Shown: in pieces, positions 38,335-48,083 of the stretch
Position numbering within the stretch: the first letter of the stretch is position 1
How the letters are laid out: each line of letters begins with the position of its first letter
Origin: Herbinix hemicellulosilytica
GTDB taxonomy: Bacteria > Bacillota > Clostridia > Lachnospirales > Lachnospiraceae
Length of the DNA: 64,000 nt
Assembly: GCF_002904165.1 (NCBI RefSeq)
Contig: NZ_CVTD020000015.1
Location: 1-64,000 of the forward strand
Reading direction: 5' to 3'
Translations under genes and position numbers: made by a program
The notes under the pieces: model-generated
Told to the model about the DNA's origin: nothing
Seen by the model: only the letters and a program-made list of their open reading frames with translations
Databases searched by the model: none

Positions 38335-39597
38335 ATGCCATATAAAAAAATCATCCCCCTTATAAATACCGAGGGTGAGATAAGTGCCAATGTAATCCGT
38401 CTTGCTGATAAATACTGCGACAGCGGTGCCGATGAACTTATATTATATAACTTCTCCAAAGACGAAAATTCGAAAGAAGAGTTATTAAAATTATCAAAAA
38501 ATCTGAAAAGGGCTCTTGATATACCATACATTATCGGCTTATATGCCGAAAGTTTTGATGATATTAAAAGGGTTTTATATACCGGAGCTTCCGGTATACT
38601 GCTTTCTTATTCCCTTCTTAATAAACCGGATCTGATAAAATATGCTTCCGAACGTTTCGGAAAAAATAAAATATATCTAGAAGCCAGGCAGGAAGACATT
38701 TTACAATCAGACGAAATCTTTGAAACTTGCGAACAACTTGGAATAGGAACATTAGTTATAAACCACATTGATACTTCCGAAGCATTTATAAGTAAACTAT
38801 CCAAGTCGCCGGTTTCTGTAATTATCCGTGATGACCTTAATAAAAACGATATAAGAAATCTTTTGAACATTCCCAATGTTACAGGTATTACTACCGAGTT
38901 TTACAAAGACAAAGACATCTTAAAGGCAAAACTTGCCCTAAAGGAAGAAAATATATCGGTAAATGTATTTGAAAGCAAAATACCGTTTTCGGAATTTAAA
39001 GTAAGTGAAGCCGGCTTGATACCTGTTATAACTCAGGATTACAAGACCGGCGAAGTTTTAATGCTTGCTTATATGAATGAAGAGGCTTATAATAGGACTG
39101 TTACGGAAGGACGGATGACTTACTACTCAAGAAGCAGAAAATGTCTTTGGCTTAAAGGAGAAAGCTCAGGTCATTATCAGTATGTAAAAGCCTTATATAC
39201 GGATTGCGATAAAGATACGCTTCTTGCCAAGGTACGTCAGATTGGTCCGGCTTGCCATACGGGAAATAAAAGCTGTTTTTATACAGGCCTGTTAAACAAT
39301 GAATATAAAGAGTCCGATCCCTACCGCATATTGCAAAGTGTTTATGGCGTAATAATGGATCGCAAAAAGAACCCTAAAGAAGGCTCTTATACCAACTATT
39401 TATTTGAGAAAGGCATTGATAAAATACTGAAAAAATGCGGAGAAGAAGCGGCTGAAATAATTATAGCGGCAAAAAATCAAAATGTTGACGAGCTTCGTTA
39501 TGAGATAGCCGATTTTTTGTATCATCTTATGGTGCTTATGGCTGAAGTTGGCCTGGATTGGGATGATATAGCAGCAGAACTGGCTGACAGAAAATAA
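38335..39597 (+). CDS. hisIE: HisIE bifunctional enzyme with an N-terminal degenerate HisF-like domain
   Basis: 420 residues, about twice the usual HisIE length. Residues 1-215 look like a HisA/HisF barrel (start [15 protein letters not shown], with an [16 protein letters not shown] segment). The catalytic Asp of HisF (IPCLDVKDG) is Asn here, and the second Asp (AIDAKR) is replaced in YLEARQED. Residues 225-325 are HisI (phosphoribosyl-AMP cyclohydrolase: [21 protein letters not shown]), and 330-420 are HisE (phosphoribosyl-ATP diphosphatase: [15 protein letters not shown]). It does the second and third steps. The start is ATG 38335 after GGGAGG. It follows hisA by 21 nt. Confidence 0.9.
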   Translation: MPYKKIIPLINTEGEISANVIRLADKYCDSGADELILYNFSKDENSKEELLKLSKNLKRALDIPYIIGLYAESFDDIKRVLYTGASGILLSYSLLNKPDLIKYASERFGKNKIYLEARQEDILQSDEIFETCEQLGIGTLVINHIDTSEAFISKLSKSPVSVIIRDDLNKNDIRNLLNIPNVTGITTEFYKDKDILKAKLALKEENISVNVFESKIPFSEFKVSEAGLIPVITQDYKTGEVLMLAYMNEEAYNRTVTEGRMTYYSRSRKCLWLKGESSGHYQYVKALYTDCDKDTLLAKVRQIGPACHTGNKSCFYTGLLNNEYKESDPYRILQSVYGVIMDRKKNPKEGSYTNYLFEKGIDKILKKCGEEAAEIIIAAKNQNVDELRYEIADFLYHLMVLMAEVGLDWDDIAAELADRK

Positions 39598-39811
39598 GTA
39601 TCGTCTTGCAATATGGCTTAAAATTTATTTTATTAATTAAAAATATAGACATATGCTCCTGTTTTTTTGTAAAATACATTTCAGCAGAAACTTTATTAAA
39701 GTCAATCGTAAAAATATAATTTTAAGCAAGTAATATATAATTTTTTAACTTCAAACATTTAAATATATTAAAATTATTAACTTGAATTTTAATTTACAGG
39801 AGGCAATAAAA

Positions 39812-42454
39812 GTGCGGACTTACGGTGTAAACGAACTAAGGAAAATGTTTTTAGATTTTTTCAAAAGCAAAGATCACTTGGTTTTAAAAAGCTTTTCCTT
39901 AATACCACAAAATGATAAAAGCTTACTTTTAATTAATGCCGGTATGGCTCCTTTAAAACCGTATTTTACGGGGCAAGAGGAACCTCCTAAAAGAAGGGTG
40001 GCAACCTGTCAGAAATGCATCCGGACAGGAGATATTGATAATGTAGGAAAAACAGCCCGTCATGCTACCTTTTTTGAGATGCTCGGCAATTTCTCCTTCG
40101 GAGATTATTTCAAGAAAGAAGCTATTTCATGGTCATGGGAATTCTTAACCGAAGTAATAGGCCTTGATAAAAACAGGCTTTATCCTTCTATATATGAGGA
40201 TGATGATGAAGCCTTTGAAATATGGAATAAAGTAGTGGGAGTTCCCGCAGACCGCATATACCGTATGGGTAAAGAGGACAACTTCTGGGAAATAGGTTCC
40301 GGCCCTTGCGGCCCCTGTTCCGAAATTTACTATGACCGCGGTGAAAAATACGGATGCGGAAAGCCCGATTGTCATGTAGGTTGTGATTGTGACCGTTTTA
40401 TAGAGGTTTGGAATAACGTATTTACTCAGTTCTACGGTGACGGCAACGGCAATTATACCGAACTGGCTCAGAAAAATATAGATACCGGTATGGGCCTGGA
40501 AAGGCTGGCTGTTGTTGTACAGGATGTAGATTCCATATTTGATATTGATACATTAAAGGCAATCAGAGACAGGATATGCGAAGTAGCCAATGTAACATAT
40601 AAGAGTGATCCTGAAAAAGACGTATCAATCCGACTGATTACCGACCATATCAGGGCGGTTACATTTTTGGCTTGTGACGGCGTAATCCCTTCAAACGAAG
40701 GAAGAGGCTATGTCTTTAGAAGGCTTCTTCGCCGTGCTGCAAGACACGGCCGTCTGCTCGGAATCAATGACCTGTTTTTGGCTGAGCTTTCAAAAACAGT
40801 TATAGAAGTATCAAAAGACGGCTATCCTGAGCTGGAAGAAAAAAAAGATTATATACTTAAGCTTCTTACCCTTGAAGAAGATAAGTTCAACAAAACCATA
40901 GATCAGGGTCTTAATATTCTTCAGGATATGATGAAAGCCCTGGAAGAAAAGAAGCTGGATACCCTTGCCGGTGAGGATGTATTTAAACTTTATGACACTT
41001 ACGGATTTCCTTTGGACCTTACAAAAGAGATCCTGGCAGAAAAGGGTTATAAGGTTGACGAAGAAGGTTTCATAAAAGCCATGGAGGTTCAGAGAGAAAC
41101 CGCAAGAAGCGCAAGAGAAGCCACCAACTACATGGGAACAGACGAAACCATATACCAACATCTTGATAACAGCATCACTTCCGAATTTGTCGGATATGAT
41201 ACTTTGGTTCATACATCCAAAATTACTGCACTTACCACCGAAAACGAAATTGTAAATGATCTTGTAGCAGGGCAGAAGGGTACAATTTTTGTTAAAGAAA
41301 CGCCTTTTTATGCAACCAGCGGCGGACAGGTTGCCGATACCGGTATAATTACAACTGAAACATCAGAGTTTATCGTAGAAGATACCATTAAGCTTCAAGG
41401 CGGCAAAATCGGACATGTTGGTACCGTAACTAAAGGTATTTTCAAACTGAATGATACGGTTACCCTTAAAGTAAATTCAGACCTTAGGGCCGACACCGCC
41501 AAAAATCACTCGGCTACCCACTTGCTTCATAAGGCCCTTCGCATGGTACTGGGTACCCATGTTCAACAGGCAGGTTCTCTTGTTTCAAGCGACAGGTTAA
41601 GATTTGACTTTACTCATTTTTCAGCCTTGACAGAAGAAGAAATAAGCAAGGTTGAAAATATAGTAAATGAGCAAATTGCAAAGAATCTTACCGTATCAAC
41701 ACAAGTGATGAGCCTTGACGATGCCAAAAAAGAAGGGGCAATGGCCCTGTTTGGAGAAAAATATTCAGAAAAAGTCAGGGTTGTATTCATGGGTGATTTC
41801 AGCAAGGAATTATGCGGCGGAACCCATGTATCAAATACTGGAGCTATAACTATATTTAAGATAATATCCGAAACCGGTATTGCTGCCGGTGTAAGACGTA
41901 TAGAAGCCTTGACCGGAAACGGTGTAATTAGATATTATAAAGATTTGGAAAACAAACTATATGAGGCAGCAAAGACCGCAAAAACCGAACCTGCCCAGCT
42001 TACAGGCAGAATAGAAGCTTTACTTGAAGAAATCAAAGTTTTAAAATCTGAGAATGAAAAGCTGAAATCTAAGCTTGCAAGCAGCTCTATTGGAGATATT
42101 ATGAATCAAGTTCAGGATGTAAAGGGAGTAAAACTGCTTGCTGCCGATGTTCCCGAGCTTGATATGAACGGCCTTAGAAATCTCGGGGACAAACTCAGAG
42201 ACAAACTGGGTGACGGTGTAATTGTCCTTGCTTCATCCACCGCTCCTGACAAGGTAAGCCTTGTAGTTATGGTAAGCGACGGAGCCATAGAAAAAGGTGC
42301 CCACGCCGGTAATCTCATTAAGGAACTTGCCGTTTTAGTCGGCGGTGGCGGCGGCGGAAGACCTAACATGGCTCAGGCCGGAGGAAAGAATGCCGCAGGT
42401 ATCAAGGAAGTAATCGCCAAAGCCGGCGAAATATTGAGCAAGCAATTAGGGTAA
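39812..42454 (+). CDS. alaS: Alanyl-tRNA synthetase
   Basis: 880 residues, full length. The class II core (RTYGVNELRKMFLDFF, MAPLKPYFTG) is followed by the editing domain, with zinc ligands in HSATHLLH and CGGTHVSN, and the C-terminal C-Ala domain ending in GGGGGRPNMAQAGGK. It charges tRNA-Ala and clears Ser or Gly mischarges. The start is GTG 39812, 8 nt after AGGAGG; the TTG 30 nt upstream has no ribosome site. No T-box leader is visible in the 214 bp upstream. Confidence 0.97.
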   Translation: MRTYGVNELRKMFLDFFKSKDHLVLKSFSLIPQNDKSLLLINAGMAPLKPYFTGQEEPPKRRVATCQKCIRTGDIDNVGKTARHATFFEMLGNFSFGDYFKKEAISWSWEFLTEVIGLDKNRLYPSIYEDDDEAFEIWNKVVGVPADRIYRMGKEDNFWEIGSGPCGPCSEIYYDRGEKYGCGKPDCHVGCDCDRFIEVWNNVFTQFYGDGNGNYTELAQKNIDTGMGLERLAVVVQDVDSIFDIDTLKAIRDRICEVANVTYKSDPEKDVSIRLITDHIRAVTFLACDGVIPSNEGRGYVFRRLLRRAARHGRLLGINDLFLAELSKTVIEVSKDGYPELEEKKDYILKLLTLEEDKFNKTIDQGLNILQDMMKALEEKKLDTLAGEDVFKLYDTYGFPLDLTKEILAEKGYKVDEEGFIKAMEVQRETARSAREATNYMGTDETIYQHLDNSITSEFVGYDTLVHTSKITALTTENEIVNDLVAGQKGTIFVKETPFYATSGGQVADTGIITTETSEFIVEDTIKLQGGKIGHVGTVTKGIFKLNDTVTLKVNSDLRADTAKNHSATHLLHKALRMVLGTHVQQAGSLVSSDRLRFDFTHFSALTEEEISKVENIVNEQIAKNLTVSTQVMSLDDAKKEGAMALFGEKYSEKVRVVFMGDFSKELCGGTHVSNTGAITIFKIISETGIAAGVRRIEALTGNGVIRYYKDLENKLYEAAKTAKTEPAQLTGRIEALLEEIKVLKSENEKLKSKLASSSIGDIMNQVQDVKGVKLLAADVPELDMNGLRNLGDKLRDKLGDGVIVLASSTAPDKVSLVVMVSDGAIEKGAHAGNLIKELAVLVGGGGGGRPNMAQAGGKNAAGIKEVIAKAGEILSKQLG

Positions 42455-42525
42455 GAACGGTTACATCAGTTTTAAAAATTGTACTTTATAACGGTAATAC
42501 AATTACAATTTAGAATAATATACAG

Positions 42526-42556
42526 AAAAAAGGGGTTGTCTAATCAACCCCTTTTT
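42526..42556. terminator. Terminator after alaS
   Basis: A perfect 12-bp stem, AAAAAGGGGTTG (42527-42538) with its complement at 42545-42556, has a 6-nt loop. It has A-runs on one side and T-runs on the other, so it can work for alaS and for the opposing gene. Confidence 0.9.
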
Positions 42557-42627
42557 AATTATCCAAAAATATATCTAAGAATTTGTTTTATAAAAGTATC
42601 ATTTTTATTTATAAACATTTTTTAATA

Positions 42628-44166
42628 TCAGTTCTTATAAAATCCAAATAATTTAAGAAGCTTTTGCCAGAAAGTAAGTTTTACTGACTCCGCAATTTCT
42701 GCGGCTGAAACATTTGTTATCTTTATCGAGTCGGTCCTTAATACAAACTGTAAAGAAATGATCTTCGTATTCTTTTCCGACACAAAGGATTTTACTTGCT
42801 TTTCGCTGCCGAACAAATCTTTTATCAGCTTATCAATTTCCTGTTTTAATTTATCCTCCATACCGGAAGTCTTGCTTTTAAATTCCCCTGTCCCTTTTTT
42901 GAAGTTATTCATTCCTTCGTAAAGTTCTTTTATTCCCGCGTTGATTTTTTCAGCACCGTCATATAGTGCTTCGGCAGCCGATGCGATTTCAGAGGCTGAT
43001 TCTTTGAATAATTTAATACCTTCAGAAAGATCACCGGCCCCTTTACTAAGCTGTGTAACCGCCCCGGTATAATCCTTTAATCCGTTTATAAACTGGGTCA
43101 CACCGTCCAGTTGCATTTTAATCATGTAAAGATCGGGTATACCGGACAAAACGGAATCGTAATTTTCTGGAGTAAGAAGAGGCAGATTAAGTCCCATGCC
43201 TGAAAGTTGAGCATTAACCGCATCAAAGGCTGCCTTCTGTAAAGTATAAGCCCCGTTCATAATATTTTCATTTTCTTTAGCCAGTTCAGATAAACCCATA
43301 CTTAAGGCTTCCGCGCCTACTAAAATATTTCCTGCACCGGTTGGAATATTACTTATTCCTTCACTGAATGCTTTAACACCGTTTCTATATTCATCCATGC
43401 CGTCCGCCAGTTCTTTAATACCGCAAAGAAGTTTTCCGGCTCCATTATCAAGTTCTTCAAGCCCGTTTATAAGGTCTGAAAACCGGTCTACATAATCGTC
43501 GGTGTCAATATCCATATCAAAATTAAGCCTTACCGCATTAATCGAAATTGATTCCATCTCAAAATTCTTCACATCGGCTGTTACAGACCCTTCAAAAGAC
43601 TTTCCCGGAAGTACGGTAAAGCTTATTTGCTTTTTTCCACCGGCTTCGGCAAGAGTGGCATTGTCCGCTATAATGTCGGTACATAAACTGCTGTCTAAAA
43701 CTAAAGATATCTGCAGGCCGTAATTTTCAAAAAATATGCTGTCCGAATTCGGATTTTGATTAACCGATATACTGATTTTTAACCTACCGTTTTTTCCGGC
43801 AAGGTCACCACCAGCTATTTCCGTGTCGTCTAAATAATATCTGATATTTATATCCCACGGAAGTTCCTTAGATACAAGATAACCCTGATAGTAGAATTTA
43901 TCAGAATCCGTATTTACGGTAATCATATCGCCAGAAACAAATATCGGTTCAGTATCGGTCAAGTTTTTTACTTTTTCATAATTTCCAAAATCGGTGATTA
44001 AGCCGCCCTCAAAAATGTTGACAACATACAAATTCCTGACACTGCCATCATGGGCAAGTAAGCCGTAAACCACTTCTTCCTTGGCAGTAGGAGTAGCCGC
44101 ATATGCTTTTATATATGATGTAAGCACCAATATGCAAATCATCATAAGTGAAAGCACTTTCTTCAT
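42628..44166 (-). CDS. Secreted protein with heptad XXXLXXG repeats, partner of the MMPL transporter
   Basis: 512 residues. The signal peptide is MKKVLSLMMICILVLTSYIK with cleavage near AYAATP. The first 225 residues are beta-rich. Residues 230-460 carry many Leu-x-x-Gly heptads (AGKLLCGIKELADGM, GAGNILVGAEALSMG), the pattern seen in YhgE/Pip and in MmpL-associated proteins. The C-terminus has a hydrophobic patch but no clear membrane anchor. It lies 169 bp downstream of the MMPL gene on the same strand, so it probably works with that transporter in the envelope. The exact family is not named here. Confidence 0.78.
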   Translation of the reverse strand: MKKVLSLMMICILVLTSYIKAYAATPTAKEEVVYGLLAHDGSVRNLYVVNIFEGGLITDFGNYEKVKNLTDTEPIFVSGDMITVNTDSDKFYYQGYLVSKELPWDINIRYYLDDTEIAGGDLAGKNGRLKISISVNQNPNSDSIFFENYGLQISLVLDSSLCTDIIADNATLAEAGGKKQISFTVLPGKSFEGSVTADVKNFEMESISINAVRLNFDMDIDTDDYVDRFSDLINGLEELDNGAGKLLCGIKELADGMDEYRNGVKAFSEGISNIPTGAGNILVGAEALSMGLSELAKENENIMNGAYTLQKAAFDAVNAQLSGMGLNLPLLTPENYDSVLSGIPDLYMIKMQLDGVTQFINGLKDYTGAVTQLSKGAGDLSEGIKLFKESASEIASAAEALYDGAEKINAGIKELYEGMNNFKKGTGEFKSKTSGMEDKLKQEIDKLIKDLFGSEKQVKSFVSEKNTKIISLQFVLRTDSIKITNVSAAEIAESVKLTFWQKLLKLFGFYKN

Positions 44167-44335
44167 AATATCACTCCTTTTTATATCTTATATCAAAAAT
44201 ATACTTCAATCCAGTGACCTTAAAAATATGTAAAACCAAATTTAATCAATAAAGCTTTTTTATTGATAATAGATCAACAATTATTAATTTTATTAATAAA
44301 GCAAAAATAACCTGATCCAAAAATTAATTTATAGA

Positions 44336-46387
44336 TTAATCCTTAAAATTAAGGGTGGTTCTTTTAATGACTTTATCGAACAGAACAAGCAAAGCCGGTA
44401 ATACAAATGTTACCATTATTAGAGACAGGGCAGTTCCTCTTCCGAGAAGTATCCCCAGCTCACTTATTATGGGGTTATTTGAAGTCAGGGCTAAAGCAAA
44501 ACCGGCAAATGACAAAATTACAGCAGAAGTAATTACAGCAACCAGATTATTACTTATGGTTTCTTTCATGGCATCCTTGCGTGATAAAGTTTTTCTGTTT
44601 TTAATATAGGAGTTGGTAAACAATATTGCATAGTCCACCGTCGCCCCCAACTGAACAGTACTTACAATCAGGTATCCGATGAAGTTTATCGGTTTATCCG
44701 TAAAATAGGGGATTGAGAGATTAATCCAGATGGCGGTTTCAATGCAAAATACCAGTAAGAAAGGTAAACTTACCGAACGGAAAGTTATCAGTATTACAGT
44801 AAAAATCCCCGCTATGGCAATTATGTTAATCATTAGATTATCTTTAGAAACTATATTTTTCATATCGTACAAAGTGGCACTGGTTCCTGCCAGATAAAAG
44901 GTATCGTAGTATTTCCCTGCAATATCATTTACCGCCTGGACCGTATCAAAAGCCGCCTCATCTTCATCACCGGTATCCGTATAAAGAATTATCTGTGAAT
45001 AATTTTCAGAATAAAATTGATCGTATACTTCCTGTGGTACAAATTCAGAAGGAATTTGAAAACCAACGGATGTCTCATAAGACACAATATCTGTAATATG
45101 ATTCAATGAAGCCAGTTCACTGCAAAGACTGACTTTATTATCGGCATCTTCTTTCGGCACCAGCAATACAAGGATATTTTCCCTGCCGAACTTTTCATCA
45201 ATATTTTTACTGTCTTTTCCGACCCTGGTTGCGGCGGTAGCATTGCTCATGCCGTATAAAAATTCGGTATTATTCTGGGCAAGAAATGCCGGAACAACCA
45301 ACATAAGTGCAATTACCAAAAAAGGTATTCTTACTTTCATTATAATTTTCCCTGAAGATTTAAAATCCGGCATCAGTTTGCGGTGTTTTGTTTTGTCTAT
45401 AATTTTATATAAAAGTAATGTAAAAACCGGCAAAAATACCATGACCGAAATAAAGCTTAAGCTTACCCCTTTAAGGAGGTTTAAGCCCAAATCCGCCCCT
45501 ATTTTAAAGCGCATAATAACAAGAGCAGCAAATCCAATAACGGTAGTAGCCGCACTGGCAGCCACCGTAGGCAGGGATTCTTTCATCGCCAGATGCATTG
45601 CTTTTTCAGGTTTATGATTTAATCTGTGCTTTTTAAAGCTGTGAAGCAGGAAAATAGCATAATCTAAAGATACGGCCAACTGCAGTATAGGGCTTACCGT
45701 TCTGGATATAAAAGAAATTTCACCGAATATAATATTTGTCCCCATATTTATAATAATGGCAATGCCTATGGCCGAAATGAAAAGCACTGGCTCAGCCCAT
45801 GAGGTGGTTGATATGATAAGTATAAGTATTACAATAGGAAGAAGTATTAGCATGGCGTTTATGACTTCATAAACGGACATGGACTGAGTTTCAGCCAACA
45901 CAACTGATTCACCGGAAGCGGCATTTTCATCTCCGATAAGTTCATATATAGCTTTTACCGTTTCCTGTTCCCGGCCTTTTTCAATGGAAACTGAAAACAG
46001 GGCAGTATCATCCTTGTAATACTTATCTGTTATTTCCCTGTCTAAAAATTCAAAAGGTACTGATGTCAATTTTTCCTTTCCTATAATGTCATCAAGCCAT
46101 AAGACGGATAATACACCGTCTATGTTGCTTAAGCTCTCTTTATATTCAAGGGCTTCAGGTATAGATATATTATTAACCATGATTCTGGCTCCGGGCATAT
46201 CTGTATTAAATTCATCTTCAATTATCCGTACAGAGATTGTAGATTGGGCTTTCTTTGGCAGATAATCGGAAAGATTATAGTTTACAGGTACCCTGAAAGC
46301 GAGTAACGCACAAAATAAAGCGACAGCAAAAAATATTGTTAAAACTGTTTTTTTGTGCCTTAAGATTATTTTAGAAAACCAATCCAT
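44336..46387 (-). CDS. MMPL/RND-family transporter
   Basis: 683 residues, twelve predicted membrane helices in two six-helix halves with large external loops (about 40-170 and 360-510). Each half has an Asp-Tyr proton-relay motif: VSLDYAIFLLHS (TM4 region) and GATVDYAILFTNS (TM10 region). MMPL proteins export lipids or hydrophobic drugs using the proton gradient. It is divergent from a TetR gene. The start is ATG 46387 (AAAGGAGGGATTTG); an upstream in-frame TTG is ignored. Substrate unknown. Confidence 0.88.
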   Translation of the reverse strand: MDWFSKIILRHKKTVLTIFFAVALFCALLAFRVPVNYNLSDYLPKKAQSTISVRIIEDEFNTDMPGARIMVNNISIPEALEYKESLSNIDGVLSVLWLDDIIGKEKLTSVPFEFLDREITDKYYKDDTALFSVSIEKGREQETVKAIYELIGDENAASGESVVLAETQSMSVYEVINAMLILLPIVILILIISTTSWAEPVLFISAIGIAIIINMGTNIIFGEISFISRTVSPILQLAVSLDYAIFLLHSFKKHRLNHKPEKAMHLAMKESLPTVAASAATTVIGFAALVIMRFKIGADLGLNLLKGVSLSFISVMVFLPVFTLLLYKIIDKTKHRKLMPDFKSSGKIIMKVRIPFLVIALMLVVPAFLAQNNTEFLYGMSNATAATRVGKDSKNIDEKFGRENILVLLVPKEDADNKVSLCSELASLNHITDIVSYETSVGFQIPSEFVPQEVYDQFYSENYSQIILYTDTGDEDEAAFDTVQAVNDIAGKYYDTFYLAGTSATLYDMKNIVSKDNLMINIIAIAGIFTVILITFRSVSLPFLLVFCIETAIWINLSIPYFTDKPINFIGYLIVSTVQLGATVDYAILFTNSYIKNRKTLSRKDAMKETISNNLVAVITSAVILSFAGFALALTSNNPIISELGILLGRGTALSLIMVTFVLPALLVLFDKVIKRTTLNFKD

Positions 46388-46424
46388 CAAATCCCTCCTT
46401 TAATTTAAGTTTTTCGACACAGTG

Positions 46425-46453
46425 TTGACAAATAGTTATATATATAGTTTAAT
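46425..46453 (+). promoter_or_regulatory. Promoter of the TetR gene with possible operators
   Basis: TTGACA (46425-46430), a 17-bp spacer and TTTAAT (46448-46453). Two copies of ACANNNTGT, ACACAGTGT (46417-46425) and ACATTGTGT (46455-46463), flank it and could be TetR sites. On the opposite strand a TTGATA/TAAACT pair could serve the MMPL gene, so both directions may share control. The operator idea is inference. Confidence 0.5.
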
Positions 46454-46562
46454 TACATTGTGTAGGTATATCAACATACAGATTTTTATTAAATGTCAGT
46501 TGTTAAACATAAGTGCCTTGTCCAGTTGAAAAAATTACACTTTTTCAAAATTTGGAGGTATT

Positions 46563-47150
46563 ATGAAGCACGGGAAAGAGGACAGAAGAGTAAAGTATAC
46601 CAAGATGGTTTTAAAGGAAAGTTTTTTAAATCTCTTGGAGAAAAAAGATATATCCCGGATAACGGTTAAGGAAATATGCGAGGATGCCGATATTAACAGG
46701 GCCACATTTTATACTCATTATACTGATGTATATGATCTGCAAAAAAAAATAGAGGATGAATTTCTTGATAATGTAGAAGTGTATCTCAGCCAACTGGACA
46801 AAAAGGGTAAGAATGTTAACGATTTTATTCTGGCAGAAAAAATATTTGACTATATTAAAGATAACGCCAAGCTTTGCAAACTCCTTTTAAGTGAACGAGG
46901 GGATTTAAGCTTTCAGAAAAAAATAATGACCATTGTTTACGACAAGATAATAAGCGAGCTTACCGACAACAACAAGCTTTCCAAAGAAGATGCCGAATAC
47001 GTTTATTCCTTTACCATTACCGGTTGTGTGGGTATAGTACAAAAATGGCTTGACGATAATATGAAAAAATCCTCCCGTTTTATGGCTGAAACAGTTATAA
47101 ATCTGACATATGGGGTAATAAACGCTTTAAAAAGCCAAAATACGAAATAA
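46563..47150 (+). CDS. TetR-family transcriptional regulator
   Basis: 195 residues. The N-terminal helix-turn-helix has SRITVKEICEDADINRATFYTHYTDVYDL, typical of TetR, followed by an all-helical ligand domain of the TetR_C_7 type. It sits head-to-head with the MMPL transporter and its secreted partner, which makes it their likely repressor. The inducer is unknown. ATG after TTTGGAGGTATT. Confidence 0.88.
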   Translation: MKHGKEDRRVKYTKMVLKESFLNLLEKKDISRITVKEICEDADINRATFYTHYTDVYDLQKKIEDEFLDNVEVYLSQLDKKGKNVNDFILAEKIFDYIKDNAKLCKLLLSERGDLSFQKKIMTIVYDKIISELTDNNKLSKEDAEYVYSFTITGCVGIVQKWLDDNMKKSSRFMAETVINLTYGVINALKSQNTK

Positions 47151-47227
47151 TTTTTCTTATTTTGATTAAAGATTAACTTTATACGTTAATTAAACTAAAA
47201 GAAGATAAGTATAATTACGAAAAATCA

Positions 47228-47255
47228 TTGACGAATGATAAAATTATGTTATAAT
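47228..47255 (+). promoter_or_regulatory. Promoter of rpsU
   Basis: TTGACG (47228-47233), a 16-bp spacer and TATAAT (47250-47255). It lies about 78 bp upstream of the rpsU ATG. Confidence 0.75.
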
Positions 47256-47332
47256 CTTTAATAGTGCTATACAAATAATACCCAAACAGTTGTAGGCACA
47301 ATTTACAACTGGAGGGAGGTAAGGTGTGAGAC

Positions 47333-47509
47333 ATGTCAACTGTTATCGTTAAAGAGAACGAATCATTAGATAGTGCTCTCCGCAGATTCAAGAGAAACTG
47401 TGCAAAAGCCGGTATTCAACAGGAAATCCGTAAGAGGGAGCATTATGTAAAGCCCAGTGTAAGACGCAAGAAAAAGTCTGAAGCTGCAAGAAAACGTAAA
47501 TATTCATAA
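47333..47509 (+). CDS. rpsU: 30S ribosomal protein S21
   Basis: 58 residues: [19 protein letters not shown], then a KRNC segment, [18 protein letters not shown] and a basic AARKRKYS tail. This is the S21 pattern, used in the 30S subunit near the anti-Shine-Dalgarno region. ATG 47333 lies 12 nt after GGAGG. rpsU next to yqfC and yqfD is the usual Firmicutes order, although yqeY is missing. It is followed by a strong terminator. Confidence 0.97.
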   Translation: MSTVIVKENESLDSALRRFKRNCAKAGIQQEIRKREHYVKPSVRRKKKSEAARKRKYS

Positions 47510-47528
47510 TCATAATATTGAAAAAAGG

Positions 47529-47559
47529 ACTTCCAATGAAATTCATTGGAAGTTTTTTA
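47529..47559 (+). terminator. Terminator of rpsU
   Basis: A perfect 11-bp stem, ACTTCCAATGA (47529-47539) with TCATTGGAAGT (47543-47553), has an AAT loop and is followed by TTTTTAT. Confidence 0.92.
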
Positions 47560-47769
47560 TATTAATAATATAAACTATATATAAAATATCCTTTTTAGTG
47601 TCAATGTTTATTTTCTGCTATAATTTCTAATTTTTAAGAATACTTGATTACTTTTCTATATCTATTATTCCGTTTCTTTATTATTCAAAAATTCCCAGTT
47701 TAATTTACCCATAAAGGCCAAGGTACGGAACAAAACCAGAAGTAACTATATCTATCCTCCGGTGTTTTT

Positions 47770-48003
47770 ATGAACTTTAATAATTAAAGTGATAAGGTTT
47801 CTTATTCATCAGCTAAGAGAATGAAAATTGAAAAGGATAAGCATCATTGGCATAATATCAAAGGATTAAGATATGGCAGCAACGTATATTTGGAAAGAGA
47901 AAAAATTTATTATAATTAAACTTATATGAGATTTTTGGATAGGGAAGATGCAAGAGAAGTTATTTTTTTTTTGAAGGAAATTACAATGAAAAATTGCTGT
48001 TAA
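47770..48003 (+). pseudogene. Small gene broken by two in-frame stops
   Basis: One frame runs from ATG 47770 to TAA 48001-48003 (77 codons plus the final stop) but is cut by TAA at 47785-47787 and 47917-47919. The text between reads like protein: SDKVSYSSAKRMKIEKD, then WHNIKGLRYGSNVYLERE, then after the second stop MRFLDREDAREVIFFLKE. Two ochre stops argue for decay. No family recognised. It may be a remnant of a longer gene, since the DNA upstream back to the rpsU terminator has no frame I can join to it. Confidence 0.5.
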
Positions 48004-48083
48004 TGAAAATTGATTGCATAGTCTACATAAATCAGAAAAATCATATATTAATAACAGTATCCTTACTGTTTTTGGAGGATAAG

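Noticed and set aside
38335-38990. Intact hisF joined to hisIE by a frameshift
   Set aside because: The frame is continuous from a good ribosome site, and the active-site Asp residues are replaced, so it is not a normal HisF.
39598-39811. T-box leader before alaS
   Set aside because: No GGTGG-containing antiterminator box or specifier stem is visible in the 214 bp, and no terminator precedes alaS.
42112-42369. Long reading frame on the minus strand inside alaS
   Set aside because: It is a shadow of the alaS coding frame, rich in Pro and Ser, with no ribosome site.
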